Origin: Candidatus Thorarchaeota archaeon
GTDB taxonomy: Archaea; Asgardarchaeota; Thorarchaeia; Thorarchaeales; Thorarchaeaceae
Assembly (NCBI GenBank): GCA_016840825.1
Contig: JAEORN010000266.1
Span: forward strand, 1 to 13,789
Length of the DNA: 13,789 nucleotides
Direction of reading: 5' to 3'
Below are positions 6,943 to 13,568 of the stretch, piece after piece (position 1 is the stretch's first letter; every line of letters begins with the position of its first letter). The position numbers were made by a program, and so were the translations under genes. The notes under the pieces are model-generated. The model was not told where the DNA came from and did not search any database. It saw only the letters and a program-made list of their open reading frames with translations.

Positions 6943-7497
6943 TTGAAACGAATACTTTGGGGAATTACTGGTTCCGGAGATAGAATTGAAGAAATAATCA
7001 ATACTATGAAACGAATTGCTAGCTTTGACAATCTCAAGATTTACGTCATTGTTTCAAAAGCTGGAGAACAGATGCTGAGGCGCTATGGACTTTGGGAGTC
7101 TTTAGAGTCTTGCTTTAGGAAGGTCACACGTGAAGTGAATTCCAATGTCCCATTTGTAGCAGGTCCTCTTCAAGCCGGATACTATGATCTTCTTGTAGTC
7201 GCTCCTCTAACAGCTAACTCTACAGCAAAGATCGCACATGGTATCGCGGATTCGCTAATTACCAATGCAGTAGCACAGACGCTCAAGGGTGAAACTCCAG
7301 TCCTCCTGTATCCTGTGGATCAAATAGCTGGAGAATTGGAAACTGTCGCTCCGGATGGCATGGTCTATAAAATCCACACACGTGAGGTTGACCTACGTAA
7401 TGCTGAGATTGTAAAAAGCATGGAAGGAATTACTACAATTTCATCGCCAGAGAGTCTATTCAACGGGATTAAATCACTGATATCAATCGAAGATTGA
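6943..7497 (+). CDS. afpA: Archaeoflavoprotein AfpA / dihydromethanopterin-reductase-like flavoprotein
   Basis: A 184-residue Rossmann-like flavoprotein of the UbiX/Dfp superfamily. The start MKRILWGITGSGDRIEE (GITGSGD at 7-13) followed by VSKAGEQMLRRYGLW (37-51) is characteristic of archaeoflavoprotein AfpA, and the block PLTANSTAKIAHGIADSL (88-105) with a following N-A-V-A-Q is the FMN-binding segment. Known relatives are Archaeoglobus AfpA, an FMN protein that takes electrons from ferredoxin, and the methanogen acceptor-type dihydromethanopterin reductase. The role here is probably electron transfer or pterin reduction. The TTG start is forced by an in-frame TGA three codons upstream; the ribosome site is weak. 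It is divergent from the Mer-like pair, consistent with shared deazaflavin or methanopterin chemistry, though this is inferred from context. Confidence 0.85.
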   Translation: MKRILWGITGSGDRIEEIINTMKRIASFDNLKIYVIVSKAGEQMLRRYGLWESLESCFRKVTREVNSNVPFVAGPLQAGYYDLLVVAPLTANSTAKIAHGIADSLITNAVAQTLKGETPVLLYPVDQIAGELETVAPDGMVYKIHTREVDLRNAEIVKSMEGITTISSPESLFNGIKSLISIED

Positions 7498-7564
7498 TGT
7501 CACCGTTATCTCAAGAGAGAAATAGAGGTATCATAGCAATTACATGATGTAGGGGTCTGCCAGA

Positions 7565-8866
7565 ATGAAGAAGGACATTGGATGGTTAGAGCTACCTGAT
7601 GGATATGAGTTTGGAATTGTTGACACTGATGATGAAATAGAGGAGCTTGTCCAATTCACCAATGAAGTTCACGATCCTTGGGATGGTGAGATGCTAAGGA
7701 GGCTCATCGAGAAGCAACCCGGATTTGGGCCTGAGATGAATTACTACATTCGGCATTTGGATACAGGAAAAATAGTATCAACAATCAATGCCATTCCTAT
7801 TATGTGGTCATATTCAGGTATCCGATTAAGGAATCTTGAGTTAGGATTTGTCGGAACTAGAGACGAATACCAACGAAAAGGTCTCTTCAATATCCTCTAC
7901 AATTATTTCAACCACCTGCTCATTGCAGGTAACTATGATATCTCAAGCATTCAAGGGATTCCCTTCTTCTATCGTAAGTATGGCTATGACTTCATTCTGC
8001 CACTCGGAAGAGCAATTCATCTCCAGCAAGCTGCAATACCTGAGATTATAGACGATAAGAAGCCACCATTTATGGATATCAAAATTAGAGCATCAAATGA
8101 GGAGGATATTCCCAACCTTTTGAAATTATACTCACAAGCGCAGTCTAATCTATTGATATTTACCAGTCGAGATGAAGAGCTCTGGAAAGCACAAGAACGG
8201 ACTCAGATGAGTGAGGATAAGCATATTGAAACGCTTGTTCTCATGAATAATGGGGAGATAGATGGATACTTGCGTGTTGGAGAGAGGAAAGAGCATGGCA
8301 AAGAGGAAGTTGCTTCAATCCTTATCAAGGAGTCAAGTGTTCTTTCATACAATTCGGTGATGCGTACGCTTCACGAACTAAAGGAAATGGCCCTCCGCGC
8401 GAACACGTCGTTGATCGAAATTCCGGGGGATTTGACCTCCAATCTAGGACAGATTGCAATAGATTATGGAGGAATCTTGCACAGAGGATGGAAATACCAG
8501 ATTAGGATTCCCAATGTGACACAGTTTCTCAATAAGATTCGACCAGTTCTAGAAGCACGATTGAAAGACACGATGTATCAAAACCTCTCACGTGAAATAT
8601 TGATCAGTACCTATCAGGACTGCTATCGGTTCACTTTCAAAAAGGGCAAATTAGAACCAATTGAGAATCTTGGAATGCAATCAACAAGGTCGCGAGAAGG
8701 AATCAGAATACCCCCCCATGACCTTGTTAGAATGATTCTAGGAGATTATTCGATTGAAGAATTACGATATCAGGACATGGATTTCATTGTGCGTCCTGGT
8801 AGCAAGCATCTACTTGAAACTCTTTTTCCAAAACAGGAAAGCTTTCTCTATCCCTATCTATTATAG
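7565..8866 (+). CDS. Eis-like GNAT N-acetyltransferase (GNAT-GNAT-SCP2 architecture)
   Basis: A 433-residue cytoplasmic acetyl-CoA-dependent acetyltransferase. Residues about 12-155 form an active GNAT domain: motif A reads ELGFVGTRDEYQRKGLFNIL (93-112), with Q/R-x-x-G at 103-106 for the CoA pyrophosphate, and the later GIPFFYRKYGYDF (131-143) is the typical Eis-family acceptor-side block. A second, motif-poor GNAT-like domain (about 168-310) and a C-terminal SCP2-like domain (about 320-433, with IPPHDLVRMILGDYSIEELR) complete the arrangement of mycobacterial Eis and its many bacterial and archaeal homologs (usually near 400 residues). The C-terminal carboxylate, used in catalysis by Eis, is present at the end (YPYLL). 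Eis enzymes acetylate amines such as aminoglycosides or protein lysines; the substrate here is unknown. It is preceded by 67 bases after afpA and followed by a hairpin. Confidence 0.85.
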   Translation: MKKDIGWLELPDGYEFGIVDTDDEIEELVQFTNEVHDPWDGEMLRRLIEKQPGFGPEMNYYIRHLDTGKIVSTINAIPIMWSYSGIRLRNLELGFVGTRDEYQRKGLFNILYNYFNHLLIAGNYDISSIQGIPFFYRKYGYDFILPLGRAIHLQQAAIPEIIDDKKPPFMDIKIRASNEEDIPNLLKLYSQAQSNLLIFTSRDEELWKAQERTQMSEDKHIETLVLMNNGEIDGYLRVGERKEHGKEEVASILIKESSVLSYNSVMRTLHELKEMALRANTSLIEIPGDLTSNLGQIAIDYGGILHRGWKYQIRIPNVTQFLNKIRPVLEARLKDTMYQNLSREILISTYQDCYRFTFKKGKLEPIENLGMQSTRSREGIRIPPHDLVRMILGDYSIEELRYQDMDFIVRPGSKHLLETLFPKQESFLYPYLL

Positions 8867-8880
8867 GATAGTGAATTAAT

Positions 8881-8903
8881 GAGCTCGAGATGCACTCGAG
8901 CTC
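8881..8903. terminator. Perfect 9-bp hairpin between convergent genes
   Basis: GAGCTCGAG (8881-8889), loop ATGCA, CTCGAGCTC (8895-8903). It is an exact stem, GC-richer than its surroundings, placed 14 bases after the acetyltransferase stop and 17 bases before the end of the convergent zinc-ribbon gene. T-rich sequence follows on plus (TATTTGGTATATTTTC). This position fits a shared bidirectional 3'-end element. Confidence 0.65.
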
Positions 8904-8920
8904 TATTTGGTATATTTTCA

Positions 8921-9301
8921 TCAATCCAAGTCTGGAATGATTATCTCAACTGAGAAATCTGTTCCACATGGACAGCTTGCATTGATGGGATACTTGTCAG
9001 GAGTATCAATTGATATTGACGCTCCTTGTATGGCTGCCTTATCAATCATGGTTTGCATATTATGCACCATATACTTTGCAAATCCGACTACAACATCAGG
9101 AATTGAGATATCATTAATCCAATAGACATAGTGAGTACAATCTGGGTTCGGACAAGACGACAGTAAGACCCTTGTCCCATCTCCGCATGAGCCACATGTC
9201 AAATCAGTATGATGGTAATCGGGAGCATCAGGTGCGGGCAAATCGAGTTTGTTATGCGCACCACATCGATAGCAGTAATATGTAAAATCGACTATCTTAA
9301 T
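8921..9301 (-). CDS. Small zinc-ribbon protein, probably starting at ATT
   Basis: No named family recognised. Four cysteine pairs or clusters indicate one or two zinc-binding knuckles: CYRCG near the N-terminus, CGSCG about 20 residues later, then CPNPDC, and CPCG near the C-terminus. A helical stretch (VVVGFAKYMVHNMQTMIDKA) lies between. Starting at the TTG at 9241 would lose the CYRCG knuckle, whose partner CGSCG follows it, so the protein must begin farther upstream. The frame is open there only to a TGA at about 9333 and holds no ATG, GTG or TTG. An ATT at 9301-9299 lies 5 bases after AAAGG (9311-9307), making ATT the best start and the protein 126 residues long. A frameshift joining the out-of-frame ATG at 9306 is the alternative. 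It is divergent from another zinc-ribbon gene. Confidence 0.75.
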   Translation of the reverse strand: MKIVDFTYYCYRCGAHNKLDLPAPDAPDYHHTDLTCGSCGDGTRVLLSSCPNPDCTHYVYWINDISIPDVVVGFAKYMVHNMQTMIDKAAIQGASISIDTPDKYPINASCPCGTDFSVEIIIPDLD

Positions 9302-9317
9302 CGCATCCTTTGATTTG

Positions 9318-9338
9318 GCTGACTCGATTCAAGTCAGC
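9318..9338. promoter_or_regulatory. 21-base perfect dyad upstream of the zinc-ribbon gene
   Basis: GCTGACT (9318-9324), seven bases, AGTCAGC (9332-9338), exact arms. Placed 16 bases before the presumed ATT start on the minus strand, it could be a repressor operator or a 5' leader hairpin. Two perfect dyads in succession (see 9343-9374) argue for regulation of this divergent region. Confidence 0.45.
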
Positions 9339-9342
9339 ATTA

Positions 9343-9374
9343 ACCTATTTCATATTAGTATACATAAAATAGGT
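9343..9374. promoter_or_regulatory. Inverted repeat around an AT-rich divergent promoter
   Basis: ACCTATTT (9343-9350) and AAATAGGT (9367-9374) are exact reverse complements around a 16-base AT-rich core containing TATTAGTATACATA. The core could place TATA boxes in both directions. On plus, transcription would start near 9390-9395, giving a leader of about 55 bases to the gene at 9449. A (TG)6 run (9377-9388) follows immediately; I see nothing further in the remainder of this gap apart from a weak CCAAG/CTTGG pair near 9421-9436. Confidence 0.4.
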
Positions 9375-9448
9375 GTTGTGTGTGTGTGCCTTACTTCGCG
9401 GGGGGCTAATAAGGTACTATCCAAGGCAATACTTGGAGTGAACATATC

Positions 9449-9649
9449 GTGCAGGTCCCAACAAGAATAACTAAGTTATTCTCTCTATTACTAGTCTTCC
9501 TCTCTGAGAACTACGAAAGCCGTTTTGGCCATTGTGAGATCTGTGGAACTCCATCACCTAGTTTTGGTAAGACCTTCCTCATGAATAGCCAGATAGGTCC
9601 GAGGTGGATATGTGTGGAGTGCATAGTCAATCGAATAGAGGGAAAATAG
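9449..9649 (+). CDS. Small zinc-finger protein (66 residues)
   Basis: A short protein with two CxxC knuckles: CEIC at 29-32 and CVEC at 55-58, separated by 22 residues, a spacing typical of zinc ribbons or treble-clef fingers. The first 20 residues are hydrophobic and amphipathic (RITKLFSLLLVFLSENYESR), perhaps a helix for dimerisation or membrane contact rather than a signal peptide, since charged residues follow directly. GTG start; GGAG lies 10 bases upstream. Such small finger proteins in archaea often bind nucleic acid or partner proteins. It is followed 45 bases later by the nucleoside phosphorylase and could share its transcript. No family name can be given. The opposite-strand frame here lacks motifs and is a shadow. 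Confidence 0.65.
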   Translation: MQVPTRITKLFSLLLVFLSENYESRFGHCEICGTPSPSFGKTFLMNSQIGPRWICVECIVNRIEGK

Positions 9650-9694
9650 AGCAAAGCCTAACAGTGAAAAGCAACTTGTGTTTCTCACAGGCTG

Positions 9695-10465
9695 GTGATT
9701 TCCCTGAAGCGAAGAATACAACCTCATATCAGAGTTGGCGAAGGCGATGTTCATGACATTGTAATCATCGCTGGAAACCCTGACCGTGTTCCAATAATCG
9801 GTTCCAGAATGAAGGATCCAGAAGAAGTGGGTCACTATCGTGGAATCCTTACCTATCGAGCCTATACTCCCGGAGGAATTCCGGTAACGATATCTGGAAC
9901 TGGTATGGGTACACCTACAACTCACATATGCATCGAGGAGTTTGCCAATTTAGATGCAAAGGTTTTCATCAGAATCGGTACTTGTGGAGGAATCGATCCA
10001 AAACTGAAGACTGGAGATGTTGTTGTTCCAACGGGGTGTGTTCGTGATGAGCGAACTAGTCTGAATTATGCACCTATGGAATATCCTTCGATTGCTACCC
10101 CCCGATGGTATAATGCATTGTATGACGAGATTAGACAGCTTCTTCCTCCTGAAAGAGTAGATACAGGGATATGTTGGACGAGTGATGTATATTATACCAC
10201 TCCTGAAAACTCGCAGCTGGATATTTGGACACGTGCTAATGTGAAGTGTGTTGAGATGGAGAGCTCGCTGTTGTTTGTCTTTGCGCAAACACGCGGACTC
10301 GAAGCAGCTTCAATTGTTGCTTGTGATGGAAATCTGCATACAGGTCAGAAAGCGGAGCAGAAAGACGACTCCGAGAAAAGCGGTGAACAAGATCCTCTAC
10401 TAATTGAAGCAATTGAGAAGGAGATTGAAGCCACGGTTCGTGCAATAGATAGATTGTACAAATGA
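9695..10465 (+). CDS. Nucleoside phosphorylase, NP-I family (uridine or purine phosphorylase)
   Basis: A 256-residue cytosolic enzyme of nucleoside salvage that splits a nucleoside with phosphate to free base and ribose-1-phosphate. NP-I landmarks: AGNPDRVPIIG (26-36, phosphate loop), SGTGMGTPTT (67-76), RIGTCGG (93-99, phosphate arginine R93), the ribose-binding VEMESS (186-191), and ACDGN (209-213), where D211 stands where purine nucleoside phosphorylases have the aspartate that protonates the base. The overall feel is uridine-phosphorylase-like, but the Q-x-R pair that reads uracil in bacterial Udp is not apparent (this region is TSDVYYTTPENS), so purine substrates remain possible. GTG start with a weak AGG site. 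It is followed 23 bases later by a GNAT gene, likely co-transcribed. Family sure, base specificity unsure. Confidence 0.88.
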   Translation: MISLKRRIQPHIRVGEGDVHDIVIIAGNPDRVPIIGSRMKDPEEVGHYRGILTYRAYTPGGIPVTISGTGMGTPTTHICIEEFANLDAKVFIRIGTCGGIDPKLKTGDVVVPTGCVRDERTSLNYAPMEYPSIATPRWYNALYDEIRQLLPPERVDTGICWTSDVYYTTPENSQLDIWTRANVKCVEMESSLLFVFAQTRGLEAASIVACDGNLHTGQKAEQKDDSEKSGEQDPLLIEAIEKEIEATVRAIDRLYK

Positions 10466-10488
10466 ATCCAATGTAGCGTACAAAGTAG

Positions 10489-11148
10489 GTGAGTAATACG
10501 AACTCCGAGAAGATTGCTAGCTCTCCCAGTCATGTAGAAAAATCCTACCTCGTTATGAAGGCAAATGCTGAACAGGCATTGGCACTGGCAGCAGATTGGT
10601 GGGAGAATAAAGAGGTGCCAAGATATGTTCAAGTTAGAGGATTGACACGAAGCGACCTCCCTGAATTCGTGGAGGTATACAATCGTTGCTTCTTAGCTTC
10701 TCCTGATCCCTTTTGTCTACTTACAGTAGAGGAAGCAGAGAAACTGGACTTCGAAGGTGTCTTTGTTGCTGAGATGTGGGACACAATTGCTGGCTTTATA
10801 GCGTGTTTCATCGAGGAGGACGAAAACTCAATCTATGGGGAAATCACAGGGATTGGTGTCCTTCCAAGTCGACGTAGAAAGGGGGTTGCTACAGCTCTAA
10901 TAAGGGCCGCGTCAGAGTATTTTATTGACGCTGGTGTTGAGGAAGTATACTGTGAGGTATTCGAAGACAATACACCCTCGCTAATGCTGATTCAAGCCTA
11001 CGGGTTTGTAGAAGTGGGAAGGAGGCTTATTCCTGGAATCACTTCAGGATCTGATATCACTCAGAAAGAAGAGATTCCTGGCGGTAAAATTATGAGGCGC
11101 CTTGGTCTCCGCACTCTTTCTGATAAAGATACTTGTCGAACTATCTGA
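10489..11148 (+). CDS. GNAT-family N-acetyltransferase
   Basis: A 219-residue acetyl-CoA-dependent acetyltransferase. An N-terminal lead of about 45 residues of unknown role precedes the GNAT fold: VQVRGLTRSDLPEFVEVYN (47-65), the strand VFVAEMWDTIAGFIACF, motif A ITGIGVLPSRRRKGVATALI (119-138) with the R-R-K-G-V-A pyrophosphate loop, and motif B EDNTPSLMLIQAYGFVEVGR (159-178), where N161 and Y171 are standard. The pattern resembles RimI-like protein or small-molecule acetyltransferases, but the substrate is not readable. GTG start follows the phosphorylase stop by 23 bases, suggesting an operon. The N-terminal lead may be part of the true protein or an over-extended start; an ATG at 10555 would remove 22 residues. 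Confidence 0.85.
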   Translation: MSNTNSEKIASSPSHVEKSYLVMKANAEQALALAADWWENKEVPRYVQVRGLTRSDLPEFVEVYNRCFLASPDPFCLLTVEEAEKLDFEGVFVAEMWDTIAGFIACFIEEDENSIYGEITGIGVLPSRRRKGVATALIRAASEYFIDAGVEEVYCEVFEDNTPSLMLIQAYGFVEVGRRLIPGITSGSDITQKEEIPGGKIMRRLGLRTLSDKDTCRTI

Positions 11149-11248
11149 AGATTCATTGTTAAAACCACCAAACCTAAATGAAATCAAACAATATCCAAGA
11201 ATGTGGCGCTCAGCCTAAGAAAGCAGAGCATGGAGGAAAATCGCCGAT

Positions 11249-12469
11249 TTGCTGTATGATGTGATTATAGTTGGAGCAGGCCCAGCTGGTGCAATAGCGG
11301 CATACGAGTCAGCAAGATTTGGATTAAAGACGCTATTATTAGAGAAGTTCTCTCTTCCAAGGGACAAGCCCTGCGGAGGAGCTGTGATGTATCGAGGCAT
11401 CCACATCGTACGTGGAAAAATCCCATCAAGCATAGTCGAACAGAAAATCTATGGACTTCGGTTTGTGCTTCCAGACGGAAGAGAAGCAGAGTTTGAAACT
11501 GACAAGTTGATTGGAATTACTGTTTTCAGGAGTTCATTTGATGAATATTTGGCTCGAAGAGCTGAGAATGCAGGCGCTGAGCTTGAGGAAAAGGCAAGAG
11601 TAGTAAAAGTTTCCACAAGTGAGCACAATGCCTTTGTTAAACTTGAAGATGGGCGGGAATTCAGTTCCAAGTTTATTATTGGGGCTGATGGCGTCAATTC
11701 GATCGTGAGCCGATCACTGAAACTTCGACCCGAAAGAAAGAATCCCTATCGAATTGGATTAGGAATGGAAGCTGACTTTCATGTTGGGGTTGAAGGTGTT
11801 TCGCAAGCTATGAGAGGAAAGCCATCCATATTGGAGATAATACCCGTTGATGGACGTGTGAGCTATGGATGGATGTTTCCAAAGAAAGAACATCTCGCAA
11901 TAGGGATTGCAGGTGCAAGTGTACATATGCATCCGTTGCGTCCGATCTTTGAATTGTTTCGACAGAAATTAGAATCTCGTATCGGACTTGAACTGATTCC
12001 TGATAAGAGGAGAACCTATTTCCTTGGTGGGGACGGGATCTTGGGCAAGAACTACACAAACCGAGCATTGTTAGTAGGTGACGCTGCGGGTTTTGTCGAT
12101 CCAATGATGGGCGAAGGCATCGCTTATGCTATGCGGTCAGGTCAACTTGCAGCAAATGTGATTGATAAGTGCGTTCAGAATGATCATTATGAAGAGAAAT
12201 ATCTCATTGCATATCAGAAGCTCTGTAACGATGAATTCGCGGCGAATTTCTCAATGGCCGAATGGGCTGGTCTTAGAGGCACTTCATTTGCAGAATCCGT
12301 TCTGACTCATGCCCAAGATCTTGAAATGTCATCTGATATTTTAGCTTCATTGGCAAGGGGTGAGATCGGATATGCAGACATTCCACCTCTCGTCTTAAGA
12401 AAACTCCCTCGAGAGATTCCCAAACTCATACAACGTGTCGTTCAAGAACGAATGTTCAAGAATCATTGA
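11249..12469 (+). CDS. Geranylgeranyl-reductase-family FAD oxidoreductase
   Basis: A 406-residue flavoprotein that by family saturates isoprenoid double bonds, in archaea those of digeranylgeranylglycerol lipids. Signatures: the FAD dinucleotide fold VIIVGAGPAGAIAA (5-18) ending in E32; the PCGG motif (41-44) that carries the active-site cysteine of these reductases; IIGADGVNSIVSR (143-155); YGWMFPK (206-212); and the second FAD block VGDAAGFVDPMMGEGI (276-291). Length matches the archaeal enzymes (about 390-450). The TTG start is the first in frame; GGAGG lies 12 bases upstream, longer than usual, and a nearby ATG (11230) leads to only nine codons. The stop overlaps the next gene's TTG. Archaeal genomes carry several paralogs, so the exact isoprenoid substrate (lipid, quinone or other) is not certain. 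Confidence 0.9.
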   Translation: MLYDVIIVGAGPAGAIAAYESARFGLKTLLLEKFSLPRDKPCGGAVMYRGIHIVRGKIPSSIVEQKIYGLRFVLPDGREAEFETDKLIGITVFRSSFDEYLARRAENAGAELEEKARVVKVSTSEHNAFVKLEDGREFSSKFIIGADGVNSIVSRSLKLRPERKNPYRIGLGMEADFHVGVEGVSQAMRGKPSILEIIPVDGRVSYGWMFPKKEHLAIGIAGASVHMHPLRPIFELFRQKLESRIGLELIPDKRRTYFLGGDGILGKNYTNRALLVGDAAGFVDPMMGEGIAYAMRSGQLAANVIDKCVQNDHYEEKYLIAYQKLCNDEFAANFSMAEWAGLRGTSFAESVLTHAQDLEMSSDILASLARGEIGYADIPPLVLRKLPREIPKLIQRVVQERMFKNH

Positions 12470-13509
12470 AAAAACTCTTAGGTCGTTTATGTTTTCAACA
12501 ACTCGGTCGTGGAAAATACATGAAAGCATTGACTGTCTTTATTATACTATTACTTACAGCACCGATGTTATTCTACTCAACTCAAGCTGACTATACCCCG
12601 ACATTCAATGGGGAAAATGCCTACGACCATCTTATTGCTCAGTGTGAGATTGGTCCAAGACCTCCTGGATCTGATAATCTCACTGAATGTAGGGCATATA
12701 TCGCAAATCAACTTGAGATTCTAGGTTGGACAGTGACATTACAGAATTTCACCTATATGGATACATCCTGCTCGAATATCATAGCGAAGTGGTCTCCCCA
12801 AGATTCCTCCTACTTTGTCGTGGGGGCCCACTATGATACTCGTCCACAAGCAGATCGAGAAACCGATGCTGTAAACAAAACGCTTCCTGTTCTTGGAGCG
12901 AATGATGGTGCAAGTGGGGTAGGTGTCCTACTAGAGTTGGCAAGAGTGCTGCCAGAGAGTTCTCGTACTGGGGTTGAGTTTGTATTCTTCGATGCTGAGG
13001 ACTCTGGATACATTAATGGTTGGGATTGGATTGTAGGATCCACATACTATGTAGATCAACTATCAGAATCAAAGAAAATGAACATCACTGGGATGATTCT
13101 TCTTGACATGATTGGTGATACTAACCTAAGAATACCAAAGGAATCAAGCTCAACAGATAGTCTTCAAGATGAGATTTGGGCTATCGCTAATACATTAGGT
13201 CATGACGATGTTTTTGTAGATTCTCCAGGTTCCTCGGTTCTTGACGATCATCGTCCATTCCTAGAGGCTGGTATACCTGCAGTCGATTTGATACACACTC
13301 CTTTCCCTTGGACTTGGCATACATTGCAGGATACCCCCGAAAACTGTGATTCGGAGAGTCTTCAGATAGTAGGTGAGGTTATGGAAACATTTCTAGTCAC
13401 TAGTTCCGGAACCTACACAATCGAACCCCCCTTTGATATCATAATCGCTATTGTGCTAATAGGAACCGTAGCTGTAGGTATCACATACTTGTTCTATCGT
13501 CGAAAATAG
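12466..13509 (+). CDS. Membrane-anchored M28 metalloenzyme, glutaminyl-peptide cyclotransferase-like
   Basis: An exported zinc enzyme of the M28 fold. Domain order (numbered from the TTG): signal-like hydrophobic segment (about 20-40), catalytic domain (about 45-312), C-terminal membrane helix (about 323-343) ending YRRK, so the enzyme should face outward. Metal and catalytic residues: GAHYD (H122, D124), GANDGASG (D147), FFDAED (E178, D179), LLDMIGD (D214), LDDHRPF (D261), and PFPWTWHTLQDTPEN (W284, H285). The last two blocks match animal-type glutaminyl cyclases (DDHIPF and PFPEVWHTMDDNEEN) better than ordinary M28 aminopeptidases, suggesting N-terminal glutamine cyclisation. Four N-x-T sequons (N71, N94, N137, N206) fit an extracellular, glycosylated domain. 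The TTG overlaps the upstream stop by 4 bases. An ATG at 12520 gives a tidier signal peptide and is equally possible. An aminopeptidase role is not excluded. Confidence 0.82.
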   Translation: MKKLLGRLCFQQLGRGKYMKALTVFIILLLTAPMLFYSTQADYTPTFNGENAYDHLIAQCEIGPRPPGSDNLTECRAYIANQLEILGWTVTLQNFTYMDTSCSNIIAKWSPQDSSYFVVGAHYDTRPQADRETDAVNKTLPVLGANDGASGVGVLLELARVLPESSRTGVEFVFFDAEDSGYINGWDWIVGSTYYVDQLSESKKMNITGMILLDMIGDTNLRIPKESSSTDSLQDEIWAIANTLGHDDVFVDSPGSSVLDDHRPFLEAGIPAVDLIHTPFPWTWHTLQDTPENCDSESLQIVGEVMETFLVTSSGTYTIEPPFDIIIAIVLIGTVAVGITYLFYRRK

Positions 13510-13520
13510 ATGTTACACAC

Positions 13521-13546
13521 TTTTTAACGCTAGAATTTGTATATAT
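13521..13546 (+). promoter_or_regulatory. T-run and TATA-like box before the WD40 gene
   Basis: TTTTT at 13521-13525, 12 bases past the M28 stop, fits an archaeal T-tract terminator. TATATAT at 13540-13546 lies about 25 bases before the TTG at 13569, so the transcript would be nearly leaderless. GGTGA (13558-13562) is a ribosome site if transcription starts slightly earlier. Confidence 0.4.
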
Positions 13547-13568
13547 TGGTGTAGTCCGGTGAAATAAT

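Noticed and set aside
7565..8866. Calling the acetyltransferase an aminoglycoside-resistance gene
   Set aside because: The Eis architecture matches, but most Eis homologs have unknown substrates and an archaeon has no evident need for aminoglycoside resistance.
9377..9388. (TG)6 run considered as a phase-variation tract
   Set aside because: Six dinucleotide units outside any coding frame are too few to claim slippage-based switching.
9554..9925. Minus-strand frame of 123 residues
   Set aside because: Antisense shadow across the zinc-finger gene and the phosphorylase; it lacks motifs of its own.
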